Assembly (NCBI GenBank): GCA_964525495.1
Contig: CAZGHS010000001.1
Coordinates: 1 to 64,000, forward strand
DNA length: 64,000 nt
Origin: CAZGHS01 sp964525495
Lineage (GTDB): Bacteria > Patescibacteriota > Microgenomatia > JALYQM01
Direction: 5' to 3'
The notes beneath the pieces are model-generated. The model was not told where the DNA came from, ran no database searches, and was given only the letters and a program-made list of their open reading frames with translations. A program made the translations under genes and the position numbers. This document shows, one piece after another, positions 41,137-50,707 of the stretch; within the stretch, counting starts at the first letter, position 1, and each line of letters starts with the position of its first letter.

Positions 41137-42942
41137 CTAACTTCCCACTCGCAAAATATCCAAAAACGCTTCTTGGGGAATACTTACTCTACCTATCTCT
41201 TTCATCTTCGCCTTACCCTTTTTCTGCTTATCCAAGAGCTTATTCTTACGTGTCACGTCACCTCCGTACAATTTTGCAATCACATCTTTACGAAAAGGAG
41301 CAATAGTTTCCCGTGCAATTATTTTCCCCCCGATTGCCGCCTGTAGCGCAATCGCAAAGTTTTGACGAGGTAACACATCTTTTAACTTTTCAACAATATT
41401 TCGTCCGAAACTCTCCGCCTTAGATTTAACCAACACGTACGACAGTGCATCAATAATCTCCCCCGCCACCATAATATCCATTCTGACAACCTCAACCTCT
41501 TTAAAATCAGTCAGTTCATAATCCATTGACGCATACCCCGACGTTGAAGATTTTAGTTGATCATAGAAATTCACAACCAATTCAGATAATGGAATATCGT
41601 ACAAAAGCTTTACCTGACTTGCTAAATATGTTTGATCAACCAACACTCCCCGATGCTCTTGGCACAACTGCATCACAGCTCCTACATAGTGTTGTGGACT
41701 GATCAAAGTTACGCGAGTCCACGGCTCAAGCACCAACGCTTGTGAAGGAATCTCTGAAGGATTTTTAATTTCCTCATCATTAAGAATATAACCAACACTT
41801 GGAGTCGTCACAATCACATCAATACCAAACTCACGCTGTAAACGATCGTGTGTAATTTCAGCATGAAGTAATCCTAAAAAGCCGCAACGAAAACCATGAC
41901 CCAAAGCCTTCGAGGATTCCTCAGTGAAATACAACGAAGAATCATTTAACTTTAACTTATACAACGCATCTTTAAGATCAGCAAAATCGTCAGAACTAAT
42001 TGGGTACAAACCGGTAAACACCATTGGTTTCATCTCTTTGTACCCTGCTAAAGCGCCTACTTGAGATTTCCAATCTAACGATCGGAGATTAAGACTAGAA
42101 CCGTCCTTTAGCTGCGATCCAATAATAGTGTCGCCTACTCGCCCCAAACCTACGTCCTTTAAACCAGTCGCAAGATATCCTACCTCACCCGCACGTATTT
42201 CGGTACTTTTAGTCATCCCTGGTGTAAAATACCCCAACTCCAAAACATCAACACCTACTTCGGTATTAAAAAATCGCACAAAGTCTCGATCGTTGAATAC
42301 GCCATCAAACACCTTAATCGAGCAAACCACACCTTTATATGAATCATAAAAAGAATCAAAAATGAGAGCTCGAGAATACGACACGTTGCTATCGCGAGGT
42401 GCAGGCACCCGCTCAATAATCGCTTTTAAAATATCCTCAATGCCAATACCAGTTTTTCCTGACGCCTCGATCATCTCTGATTCTAAAAATCCAAATGAGT
42501 CTGCAAGTTCTTTAGCTACTCTTTCTGGTTCAGCAGCGGGCAAATCAACTTTATTTAAAACTGGAATAATCGTCAGCTTATTTTCCAATGCCTGAGTTAG
42601 GTGTGATAATGTTTGTGCTTGCACACCCTGTGTTGCATCAACCAAAAGCAAAGCACCTTCGCACGAAACAAGTGAGCGTGAAACTTCATACGAAAAATCT
42701 ACATGTCCAGGAGTATCGATCAAATTCAGAATATATTCTTCACCTTTGTATGTATATTTCATTCGCACCGGTGTAAGCTTCACGGTAATACCACGCTCGC
42801 GCTCAATATCCATTGAATCCAAAAGCTGCTCCTGCATGTCTCGCTTTTGCACAGTACCAGTGTACTCAAGCAAACGATCAGCTAAAGTAGATTTTCCGTG
42901 ATCAATATGGGCAATAATACAAAAATTACGAATATGAGCCAT
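41137..42942 (-). CDS. lepA: Elongation factor 4 (LepA)
   Basis: 601 residues, full length. GTP-binding motifs AHIDHGKSTLADRLL (G1), DTPGHVDFSYE (G3), NKVDLP (G4), then EF-G-like domains and the LepA-specific C-terminal domain ending MKEIGRVSIPQEAFLDILR. Membrane-associated ribosomal GTPase that back-translocates or assists ribosomes under stress. The start ATG overlaps the murJ stop by one base. Confidence 0.97.
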   Translation of the reverse strand: MAHIRNFCIIAHIDHGKSTLADRLLEYTGTVQKRDMQEQLLDSMDIERERGITVKLTPVRMKYTYKGEEYILNLIDTPGHVDFSYEVSRSLVSCEGALLLVDATQGVQAQTLSHLTQALENKLTIIPVLNKVDLPAAEPERVAKELADSFGFLESEMIEASGKTGIGIEDILKAIIERVPAPRDSNVSYSRALIFDSFYDSYKGVVCSIKVFDGVFNDRDFVRFFNTEVGVDVLELGYFTPGMTKSTEIRAGEVGYLATGLKDVGLGRVGDTIIGSQLKDGSSLNLRSLDWKSQVGALAGYKEMKPMVFTGLYPISSDDFADLKDALYKLKLNDSSLYFTEESSKALGHGFRCGFLGLLHAEITHDRLQREFGIDVIVTTPSVGYILNDEEIKNPSEIPSQALVLEPWTRVTLISPQHYVGAVMQLCQEHRGVLVDQTYLASQVKLLYDIPLSELVVNFYDQLKSSTSGYASMDYELTDFKEVEVVRMDIMVAGEIIDALSYVLVKSKAESFGRNIVEKLKDVLPRQNFAIALQAAIGGKIIARETIAPFRKDVIAKLYGGDVTRKNKLLDKQKKGKAKMKEIGRVSIPQEAFLDILRVGS

Positions 42943-44597
42943 TATTTAGCCTCCTCAACCGTCTCAGTCAGCTTCACTTCATCACTCTTCATCTGGAATC
43001 CCTTAAGCCGTCCCTGAATATATGCAATCACCATTAACGCTTCTCTTACCTTGAGCAGGCGAGTCAAAAGAAGATACATTATCATACCACACCCACCCGC
43101 TATTCCCGTAAGAACAAGCAAATTAACAGTTCGTGTAGTGTCAAACACCACTTGGTCTAGACCAATCATCACGCGATGCAAAATAACAGCCATGACAAAC
43201 GCTGCACCCATCATACGCAAAAAAGGAGAGAAGAACTCTTTTGACCACAACCCACCTGTCCGCCTATCGAGCAAGAAAAACATAAGTATTGCTGAAAAAC
43301 TACCACCCACCGTGCTAGACAACCCCAAAACCCACACATCCAAATGCAACACAAACACACCAATTATGCTAATAAAAATATCCAAAGCCAATCCTACAAG
43401 CACAATTTTTAATGGAGTAGACGTATCGTGAATTGCATAATAAGCACGCATAAGCATCACTGAAATCGCCTCAGCAACGAGTCCCACCGCAAGCCATGCA
43501 ACAGTCATACCAGTTAACACCGTCGCATCCCAGTTAAATTGATCTGCTCCAAAAGCCAAACGCACAACAGGAATACGCAAAACAACCAAAATAGCGGCTG
43601 CAGGAAAAATCATAAAAATAACCTGATGAATCGACGTAACAAGCGTTTTAACAAATCCCTGCTTGTCTCCTTGCGCATCAAGCTTAGCCAACACAGGCAG
43701 AACAGCCTGAGCCATAGTCGCAACAAAAAGTCCAACCGGAACTAGATAAAGTTGTTGTGCCAGGGTCAACATAGTGACACTTCCTACAGAAATAATTGAA
43801 GCCAAAGATAAGTTGAAAGTAGTTCGAAGTTGCTCTCCTGCGATCGCAATAGTACGGGGAATCATTAAAGTCCACACTTCCCTCACGCCTTTTTGAAAAA
43901 AATCACTTGACCACCGCAAACGAAATCCCACCTTATACGCCAAAGGCAGCTGAACAATCACATAAAACAACGCACCTAGGAAAACACCATACACCACACC
44001 ATCAATTCCCAACACAGGTGTTAAGAATATAATCCCGATGATAATACCCACGTTATAAAGCACCCCGCTCAGAGCAGGAATCAGAAAATGCTTAAATGTC
44101 TGTAAAACGCTCGTAAGCAGTCCGCCTATCACAAAGAGAAATTGAGCACCAAAAAGCATACGAGAAAGCGTAATCATCTCTACACGCTGATGATCTTCAA
44201 ACCCGGGAGCAATAACAGTCGAAATTGCCGGAGCAAAAATAATCGCAACGAGTGAAACAGCTCCGAACAAAACCATGCCCAGAGAAAGCAGTCCTTCTGC
44301 AAAATGAAACGCCTTATCAGTGCCTTCAGACTCCTTTATACGCGAAAAAACCGGGATAAACGCGACGGACAGGGCACCAAAAATCAGCAAGTTGTAGACC
44401 ATATCAGGCAAACGAAAGGCTGCAAAATAGACTGCCGCTTCCTCAGGGGTGAAGTATTGAGCTAGCAAACGAGACCGCAGTAGCCCCAAAATACGCGAGA
44501 TAGCCACTGTCGCCATAAGCACAGTAGCAGCACCCAAAATACTACTTTGGCGCGACAAAAAGATGTTTTTCCCGTTTTTAAGAATTCTGTTTACCAT
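42942..44597 (-). CDS. murJ: Lipid II flippase MurJ
   Basis: 551 residues with about 14 membrane helices; MATE/MVF family. Characteristic N-terminus LGAATVLMATVAISRILGLLRSRLLAQYF and the conserved RLPDMVYNLLIFGALSVAFIPVF. Flips lipid II across the membrane for peptidoglycan assembly. Ends with a charged cytoplasmic tail. Shares a base with lepA, so both are cotranscribed. Confidence 0.95.
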   Translation of the reverse strand: MVNRILKNGKNIFLSRQSSILGAATVLMATVAISRILGLLRSRLLAQYFTPEEAAVYFAAFRLPDMVYNLLIFGALSVAFIPVFSRIKESEGTDKAFHFAEGLLSLGMVLFGAVSLVAIIFAPAISTVIAPGFEDHQRVEMITLSRMLFGAQFLFVIGGLLTSVLQTFKHFLIPALSGVLYNVGIIIGIIFLTPVLGIDGVVYGVFLGALFYVIVQLPLAYKVGFRLRWSSDFFQKGVREVWTLMIPRTIAIAGEQLRTTFNLSLASIISVGSVTMLTLAQQLYLVPVGLFVATMAQAVLPVLAKLDAQGDKQGFVKTLVTSIHQVIFMIFPAAAILVVLRIPVVRLAFGADQFNWDATVLTGMTVAWLAVGLVAEAISVMLMRAYYAIHDTSTPLKIVLVGLALDIFISIIGVFVLHLDVWVLGLSSTVGGSFSAILMFFLLDRRTGGLWSKEFFSPFLRMMGAAFVMAVILHRVMIGLDQVVFDTTRTVNLLVLTGIAGGCGMIMYLLLTRLLKVREALMVIAYIQGRLKGFQMKSDEVKLTETVEEAK

Positions 44598-44679
44598 GAA
44601 GATTAAACTAATCGGATAGCTAGAAGCATCATATCATCTTTTATTATTCCAGGCATCTAGAATGCCCACAAACACCCCC

Positions 44680-44709
44680 TTGCTCAAAATCTGGTCCCTA
44701 TGGTATTAT
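44680..44709 (+). promoter_or_regulatory. rpsT promoter
   Basis: TTGCTC (44680-44685), 18 bp, TATTAT (44704-44709), ending 9 nt before the rpsT ATG; no SD. Confidence 0.6.
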
Positions 44710-44718
44710 TCTCACCAT

Positions 44719-45060
44719 ATGCCGATACTAAAGAATGCAATCAAGAAAATGCGCCAAGATAAAAAGCGCACAGAAGCTAATAAATCAAAGCGAACACGTA
44801 TGCGAACTGTTATGAAAACAGCACGCATAGATATGACACCTGAAGCTATTGCCAAGGCATATAGTGCGCTAGATAAAGCAGCAAAAAAGCACTTAATCCA
44901 CAAAAAGAAGGCTGATCGTCTCAAGTCTCGCTTAGCGTTAGCTATTGCTCGAATGACAGGCGAAGCAAAGGTTGAAGAAGCTCCAAAAGCTAAAAAGGCT
45001 GCTAAACCAGCTAAGAAGGCTACGAAGAAAACAACCAAAAAAGCTACAAAAACAGCCTAA
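44719..45060 (+). CDS. rpsT: Ribosomal protein S20
   Basis: 113 residues from ATG 44719 (a longer frame from 44662 lacks family support). Standard S20: MPILKNAIKKMRQDKKRTE, then RMRTVMKTARID and AKAYSALDKAAKKHLIHKKKADRLKSRL. The last 30 residues form an Ala/Lys-rich tail (KKAAKPAKKATKKTTKK) beyond the common length. Binds 16S rRNA in the small subunit. Single gene. Confidence 0.95.
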   Translation: MPILKNAIKKMRQDKKRTEANKSKRTRMRTVMKTARIDMTPEAIAKAYSALDKAAKKHLIHKKKADRLKSRLALAIARMTGEAKVEEAPKAKKAAKPAKKATKKTTKKATKTA

Positions 45061-45166
45061 ACGTTGCACAAAGACAATTTTAACTTCCTATATCTAGATC
45101 AAATATTCCGAAGTGTATTATTTCGTAGTGATTGTCCCTCTGGACTCTTTGTACCATCAAAGCTTA

Positions 45167-45829
45167 TCACTTCGTAACTTTCAGAATAAACTGCTCTAGC
45201 AAAACCTCAGGTATTCCCTCACCAGTTTTCATCTGCACATCCATTTGCAGCAACTGATAATATATCCGGCGCAGCTCTTCAAACGAAAATTTATTCTTAG
45301 CTTCCATAGCTTTTTTCTGAACAAACCCTGAAGCATTTTCTGGCACAATTACATTCCGAAACTGCCATACAAGCATTGTGAGCAAATAAATTGGCTCCTG
45401 TTTTGCTTTTATCAAACGCAAATATTCCATCAATGCCAACTTCCTATTCCGACTCACCACAGCGTCCAAAAACGGAAATATCGTCAGATCAACTTTCTCA
45501 TCAAACAATTCGACCTCGCCCTTGAGATCCTTGGCCAATTGCATCAACCCGTCATTAGCCCGCAACTTTTCACCCATCCAGACGATCAAATCAACATCCG
45601 AACTTGCAAGTTTCTTACCATCAAACTGCTTCGCATCCAGCTTACCTTCCACCACGACCGCTTGCTTATCTCCAAACATAGAAACAGTAGAAAACAACAA
45701 CGGGAATTGAGAATAATCAATCTCTTTTGAAACAAGACTTTGGATAGCGTCCGCGGAATACTGGCTTTTTAACTGTTCAAGCCGCAAGCGACTAGAAACA
45801 ACATCAGCTCCATGCAAAATATATATCAT
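45167..45829 (-). CDS. holA: DNA polymerase III delta subunit (HolA-like)
   Basis: 220 residues, shorter than the usual 330, as in other CPR-type HolA proteins. N-terminal MIYILHGADVVSSRLRLEQL, DLIVWMGEKL and the C-terminal collar-like LTMLVWQFRNVIVPENA, FSFEELRRIYYQLLQMDVQMKTGEG are typical. Loads the sliding clamp together with gamma/tau subunits. Ends the operon tpiA - LCP - holA (3-bp gap). Confidence 0.8.
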   Translation of the reverse strand: MIYILHGADVVSSRLRLEQLKSQYSADAIQSLVSKEIDYSQFPLLFSTVSMFGDKQAVVVEGKLDAKQFDGKKLASSDVDLIVWMGEKLRANDGLMQLAKDLKGEVELFDEKVDLTIFPFLDAVVSRNRKLALMEYLRLIKAKQEPIYLLTMLVWQFRNVIVPENASGFVQKKAMEAKNKFSFEELRRIYYQLLQMDVQMKTGEGIPEVLLEQFILKVTK

Positions 45830-45831
45830 AG

Positions 45832-47100
45832 TTAATTCGTCTTTGGTGTCGCAGAACTACTTGCTTCATGAGGTGGTTGTTCGCTCACAGTAATCCATTG
45901 TTTTATTGTGCTCTGCACGACACTCCAATCACTCGCACCAGCTTTAGGAACAAGCACATACGCTCCGTTATACACTGACCTATCCACAGGCAGTATCAGC
46001 AAGGCATCTACACCTTCCGCTGAAATCGAATGACTTTGAATTGTAGCGTCCTTCGATTTCTGGAAAAGTTTAAAAAACTCACCATATTCTACAGGTTCAA
46101 TATCTGTTTCAATACTGCTGCCGAAGTTATTAAGCAACGGCCCTACCTTAGCAGGATTAAGAAGCGTTTCGCTGGATAATAATTTCTCTTTTATACCTGA
46201 AATAACTTTCTCTTGTCGACGCGAGCGTGCAAAGTCACTTCCTTCACCGTTTGTACCATGTCGTGAGCGGACAAATTTCAAGGCTGTTTTCCCATCAAGA
46301 GTCAACGGACCAGTTTTAAATGCTAATGTCTCATAACGACAAGGATACGGTTCTACATTCTCGGGAATAGGACTATTATTCGCATCAACCAATTTCTTTA
46401 CAACAATCTCGCCGCTCTCGCTCGCAATTTTCTCTTCGATCTCTTTGTTTCCACACATATCTCGCTCACGACCAGATATTGGATACATGCCATCCGTGAA
46501 TGCAGTATCCACAGTTATGTCTATCCCACCAAGCAAATCAATTGCTCTCTCAAAGCCACCAAAATCTACACGCAACGCATAGTGAATCGGCATACCAGTC
46601 ATTCGTCCCAATTCTTCCTTAATCTGATTCAGGCCTTGTTTATCTCCCTTTTCAAAACCATACGCATATACTGCATTCAGCTTTGAACGTGTACTTGGCA
46701 CCCAAATATCTCGAGGAAACGGGATCAATACAGCATTACCATTTTTAATATTGATACTCGCAACAATCATCGTATCAGTTAGGTACGGACCATCATGTCC
46801 TTGTCCACCAATACCAAGCAAAGCAATATTCACACGTCCATCATCATTTTTGACCTGAGGATCTTTATTTGCGACAAATGAAACAACAGCATTAGGCGCT
46901 TTAGCCAAATCTCCGGCGGATACTTTTAATCCCGAAAGAAACGAGTAAGCATAATAACCAACAACACCAACCAGGAATATAACCGTAGCAGTAACAATCA
47001 ACCACCACTTAGGACGAATAGCCATAACCCCACTCGCAGCACGATGCTGCTTCTGAAGCTGTGCAGCTTCTTTTTTATGATCGACATTAACGTAACGCAT
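45832..47100 (-). CDS. LytR-CpsA-Psr (LCP) family protein
   Basis: 422 residues from ATG 47100, inside the tpiA end, with GGAG 8 nt upstream. Membrane helix at residues 34-56 (WLIVTATVIFLVGVVGYYAY), then the LCP domain: VNIALLGIGGQGHDGPYLTDTMIVAS, FPRDIWVP, DFGGFERAIDLLGGIDI, and ALKFVRSRHGTNGEGSDFARSRRQ. It attaches glycopolymers from prenyl-diphosphate carriers to peptidoglycan. That matches the WecA-like and UbiA-like genes nearby. Confidence 0.92.
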   Translation of the reverse strand: MRYVNVDHKKEAAQLQKQHRAASGVMAIRPKWWLIVTATVIFLVGVVGYYAYSFLSGLKVSAGDLAKAPNAVVSFVANKDPQVKNDDGRVNIALLGIGGQGHDGPYLTDTMIVASINIKNGNAVLIPFPRDIWVPSTRSKLNAVYAYGFEKGDKQGLNQIKEELGRMTGMPIHYALRVDFGGFERAIDLLGGIDITVDTAFTDGMYPISGRERDMCGNKEIEEKIASESGEIVVKKLVDANNSPIPENVEPYPCRYETLAFKTGPLTLDGKTALKFVRSRHGTNGEGSDFARSRRQEKVISGIKEKLLSSETLLNPAKVGPLLNNFGSSIETDIEPVEYGEFFKLFQKSKDATIQSHSISAEGVDALLILPVDRSVYNGAYVLVPKAGASDWSVVQSTIKQWITVSEQPPHEASSSATPKTN

Positions 47101-47749
47101 GAAGCATCTCCATGAAACTCGAAGGATCGTTTGAAGCAGATCCAATCAATACACCCGCAATAGTCGGATGGTTCATAAAGGAAGCAATATTTGAAGAGTT
47201 AACACTTCCACCATATAATCCTTGCATATCTCCTATAGAAGGCAAAATCCCTATTCTTTCTCCTGCAGTCGCCGCATCAATTGCATTTCCAGTTCCAATC
47301 GCACTTACTGGTTCCCACGCAAAGACCTTCACTTCCTTGGGAATCACATCATGCTCATCACGAACAAGCACAATAGGCTTTATCTTACATCGGACACACT
47401 GCTCTACTTGTTTAGCAATATCTTCATTTGTTTCATTTTTCAATGACCGTCGCTCAGAGTGACCAACCAACGCATACGCAGCGATACCTTCAAGCATAAA
47501 AGCAGCGACTTCGCCGGTATAAGCACCAAGCTCATAGAGCGACACAGTTTGAGCCCCTACTTGAATTGGATAGTGTGCATGCATAATATGCTTTGTTACT
47601 GCATCCAGAGCAACAAAGGGAGGGCACACAATTATTTCATAATCCTCAAACTCAGCAAGCTGAGGACCAACAACATCAAGCCACTCAATACAAGCATCGA
47701 TATTCTTTGTGCACTTCCAGTTCGCAATAATATATTTTTTATCTGACAT
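47087..47749 (-). CDS. tpiA: Triosephosphate isomerase
   Basis: 220 residues, shorter than the typical 250. Motifs: IIANWKCT (Asn-Lys active site), YALVGHSERR (catalytic His), AWEPVSAIGTG (catalytic Glu, normally YEPVWAIGTG), LYGGSVNSSNI. Interconverts dihydroxyacetone phosphate and glyceraldehyde-3-phosphate. Overlaps the LCP gene by 14 bp; follows trxA by 8 bp. Confidence 0.93.
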   Translation of the reverse strand: MSDKKYIIANWKCTKNIDACIEWLDVVGPQLAEFEDYEIIVCPPFVALDAVTKHIMHAHYPIQVGAQTVSLYELGAYTGEVAAFMLEGIAAYALVGHSERRSLKNETNEDIAKQVEQCVRCKIKPIVLVRDEHDVIPKEVKVFAWEPVSAIGTGNAIDAATAGERIGILPSIGDMQGLYGGSVNSSNIASFMNHPTIAGVLIGSASNDPSSFMEMLHALR

Positions 47750-47757
47750 GGGAATAG

Positions 47758-48024
47758 TTATTTAATATATGATTCTAATTTACTCTTAAATTCAGACTTT
47801 GGTACATAGCCAATCATGCGAGCCACTTCTTGACCATCCTTCATCACAACATAAGTAGGGATGCTCATAACTCCAAACTCAGCAGAACGCTCAGTTTCTG
47901 CATCAACGTCAATTTTTTCAAATGTCAGCTTACCTTTCAACTCTTCTTCCACTTCGTGCAAAATTGGATCCATAGCCTTACAAGGTCCACACCAATCAGC
48001 ATAAAAATCTAAAACGGTAATCAT
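47758..48024 (-). CDS. trxA: Thioredoxin
   Basis: 88 residues from ATG 48024, with SD AAAGGA 5 nt upstream; the frame is open to 48060. Thioredoxin fold with ADWCGPCKAM (CGPC active site), IDVDAETERSAEFGVMSIPTYVVMKDGQE (cis-Pro). Slightly short of the usual 105 residues at the N-terminus. Reduces disulfides in the cytoplasm. First gene of the operon with tpiA. Confidence 0.93.
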   Translation of the reverse strand: MITVLDFYADWCGPCKAMDPILHEVEEELKGKLTFEKIDVDAETERSAEFGVMSIPTYVVMKDGQEVARMIGYVPKSEFKSKLESYIK

Positions 48025-48169
48025 AAAAATCCTTTCCAGCCTCACAAAAAACAAGGCCACATCTGTCCATGCCTATACCTCTAGATTATACACTATGGCG
48101 CCATTACACAAGCTCAAAAACTCAATCAAAGTCTATACAAAGATAAAATAATCATGTATTAATTTACTC

Positions 48170-50263
48170 ATGTCCCAACTTCTTTCCGATCTCAATCCTA
48201 CCCAACAAGAAGCCGTCCAAGCCACCGATGGACCAGTACTAATTCTTGCTGGAGCTGGATCGGGAAAAACACGTGTACTTACCTATCGTACAGCATATCT
48301 CATGACCGAAAAGCATATTCCCGGCAATAATATTTTGATGGTAACCTTCACCAACAAAGCCGCCGGAGAAATGAAAGATCGCGTCAAAAAACTCCTCGCA
48401 GAATACTATCCAGTTGAAATCGAACGCATTACCCTTCCGTTTGTAGGAACGTTTCACTCATTCTGTTCACGACTGTTACGCATCGAGGGAAAACATATTG
48501 GACTTTCGCCAAACTATATGATTTATGATGCGGACGACCAGAAAACTCTGATCCGCAATATCTTAAAAGGCATGGAATTGGATCTAAAAAAAGTAAACCC
48601 AAACGCCATCCATGCAATCATCTCCCAAAGCAAAAACGAAAATATATCTGCACTCGAATACAGCCAAGTAGCCAAAGGACCCTATCAACAAGTCGTAGCT
48701 CAAGCATACGCAGAATATGAAAAAAAACTCAAAGAAACAAGTGCCCTAGATTTTGATGATCTACTCATTTACAGCATCGAACTTTTACGAAATGTTCCAG
48801 CAGTGCTCGAAAAGTACCAAGAGATTTTTAAATATATTATGGTCGACGAGTACCAAGATACCAACCATATTCAATACACACTCACAAAATTGCTGTCAAA
48901 AAAATACCACAACATTTGTGTAGTTGGCGACATGAGCCAGTCTATATATAAATTCCGCGGAGCAGACATTCGCAACATCATGGCCTTTGAAAAAGATTAT
49001 CCAACAGCCCAAACCTATGCGCTCGAAGAGAACTATCGGTCTACACAATTCATACTCGATACAGCAACCTCGGTAATTAGTAAAAACACGGGACATAAGG
49101 TCCTCAAACTATTCACCAATAACCCCTCAGGACTACCAGTTACGCTCTACGAAGCACAAAATGAAGTCGACGAAGCCTACTATATTCTTCGCCAGGTTTT
49201 AAACAACGAATACCTTTACAAAGATGTTGCCATACTTTATCGCACCAACGCTCAATCTCGAACTCTTGAAGAAGCCTTTATCAAAAGCGGCATTCCTTAC
49301 AAACTTATTGGTGGACTCCGTTTCTACGAACGCAAAGAGATTAAAGATTTGCTCGCGTATCTGCGAGTCTTTGTAAACCCTATCGACTCTGTGTCCATGG
49401 AACGTCTCACAAAAATAGGCAAAACTAAACTCAAAAAATTCCTAGATTTTCAAAACCAATATCAGCAAACAGTTGAATCACTCAAAGAAGTAACACAAGC
49501 AGAAGCAGCTAAACCAAAGCCCGATGAAAATCTCCAGTTTGATTTCTCCGAAGAAGAAAAAAAAGCCGATATCGTCCCAGTAGAAACAGCACAAGAGGTC
49601 ACACAAAACATTCTCGAAAACGACGTCTACTCCCCATCTCCACTCACACTACATTCCACCATAGATATTCTAGAAAAAGTAATTGAGATCACAGATTATA
49701 TCGACTATATCGACGACGGCACAGAACAAGGAGCAGGGAGAGTCGAAAACATAAAGGAATTAAAAACGGTTGCATCTCAGTATCCACATCTCGATCAATT
49801 TCTCGAAGTCGTCACACTTCTCGAAGGCCCTGAAACAATTTCCGGTCGCCACCGAGCAGAAACCGAATTCAATGCTGTTACCATGATGACGCTTCATGCA
49901 GCCAAAGGTCTCGAGTTTAAACATGTATTTATTGTCGGATGGGAAGAAGGTCTATTCCCGCACTCTCGAGCATTACTCGACAATAGCGAACTAGAGGAAG
50001 AGCGTCGCCTCGCCTATGTAGGTATCACACGAGCCATGCAAGATCTCTTCCTTACGTACACTATCAACCGAAATATCTATGGCACGTCACAATCGTCTGT
50101 AATATCCCGATTCATTGCTGACATACCTGAGAGTCTACTTAAGTTCGAAAACGCCTACTCAGGAGCCTATGGCGGCTCAGGTAAGCAAAATTCATCATAT
50201 AAGCAAAAAGTTCAGTTCTACGCCGATCAAATAGACAAGTTTAATGACGATATTACTTGGTGA
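48170..50263 (+). CDS. pcrA: UvrD/PcrA-type helicase
   Basis: 697 residues. Motif I LAGAGSGKTRVLTYR, motif II VDEYQDTNHIQY, motif III GDMSQSIYKFRGA, NYRSTQFIL, LHAAKGLEFKHVFIVGWEEGLFPHSRAL, EERRLAYVGITRAM. 3'-5' superfamily 1A helicase for repair and replication restart. Slightly shorter than PcrA; domain 2B (residues 430-530) has a low-complexity acidic insertion. Possibly leaderless: TATTAA 7 nt before ATG with TATACA 17 bp upstream. Ends convergently with a Nudix gene (37-bp overlap). Confidence 0.93.
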   Translation: MSQLLSDLNPTQQEAVQATDGPVLILAGAGSGKTRVLTYRTAYLMTEKHIPGNNILMVTFTNKAAGEMKDRVKKLLAEYYPVEIERITLPFVGTFHSFCSRLLRIEGKHIGLSPNYMIYDADDQKTLIRNILKGMELDLKKVNPNAIHAIISQSKNENISALEYSQVAKGPYQQVVAQAYAEYEKKLKETSALDFDDLLIYSIELLRNVPAVLEKYQEIFKYIMVDEYQDTNHIQYTLTKLLSKKYHNICVVGDMSQSIYKFRGADIRNIMAFEKDYPTAQTYALEENYRSTQFILDTATSVISKNTGHKVLKLFTNNPSGLPVTLYEAQNEVDEAYYILRQVLNNEYLYKDVAILYRTNAQSRTLEEAFIKSGIPYKLIGGLRFYERKEIKDLLAYLRVFVNPIDSVSMERLTKIGKTKLKKFLDFQNQYQQTVESLKEVTQAEAAKPKPDENLQFDFSEEEKKADIVPVETAQEVTQNILENDVYSPSPLTLHSTIDILEKVIEITDYIDYIDDGTEQGAGRVENIKELKTVASQYPHLDQFLEVVTLLEGPETISGRHRAETEFNAVTMMTLHAAKGLEFKHVFIVGWEEGLFPHSRALLDNSELEEERRLAYVGITRAMQDLFLTYTINRNIYGTSQSSVISRFIADIPESLLKFENAYSGAYGGSGKQNSSYKQKVQFYADQIDKFNDDITW

Positions 50264-50643
50264 AGATATACATCCACACCATCTAACTTCTTAATTTCTT
50301 CTACAGTAAACCAACCAAATGTATCATGCTCTTCTGGGTCAAGTTGTACATCGCCACGAATACTCCCTATATAGGTAAGCCTAACGACATGCTTACCAGG
50401 CACTTTTAATATATCTTGTGCTGCAATTAATTTAGGTGCATCAACAAGATCGAGTTTAACTTCTTCCCGAATCTCACGTCTCAAATTCTCGATCAACGGT
50501 GTTCCTGGAGTAATTCTACCTCCAATAATGTCCCACAAATTAGTTATATCCGGATATTTCTCTTGAATACGATGCAAAAGTAAATACTTACCATCCTGAT
50601 TCTTCAACAAAACCTTCACGCCAACCTGCAATTGAATATCCAT
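50227..50643 (-). CDS. Nudix hydrolase
   Basis: 138 residues from ATG 50643, 6 nt after TATACT (no SD). Nudix box intact: GGRITPGTPLIENLRREIREEVKLDL (G..E..REIREE). Hydrolyses a nucleoside-diphosphate-linked compound; substrate unknown. Compare the Nudix-fold regulator at 15060, whose box is degenerate. Convergent with pcrA. Confidence 0.9.
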   Translation of the reverse strand: MDIQLQVGVKVLLKNQDGKYLLLHRIQEKYPDITNLWDIIGGRITPGTPLIENLRREIREEVKLDLVDAPKLIAAQDILKVPGKHVVRLTYIGSIRGDVQLDPEEHDTFGWFTVEEIKKLDGVDVYLHQVISSLNLSI

Positions 50644-50654
50644 AGTAGTAGTAT

Positions 50655-50686
50655 ACAAAAAAGGGCAAAGATCACTCTTCACCCTT
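50655..50686 (-). terminator. Terminator of rny
   Basis: On the minus strand AAGGG, AAGA / TCTT, CCCTT stem with TTTTTTG after it, 22 bp past the rny stop. It overlaps the promoter of the Nudix gene. Confidence 0.75.
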
Positions 50687-50707
50687 CTAGTTAATTTCAA
50701 ATTAAAT

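Noticed and set aside
44662..44718. N-terminal extension of rpsT
   Set aside because: It covers the promoter and is absent from the S20 family; the standard start is at 44719.
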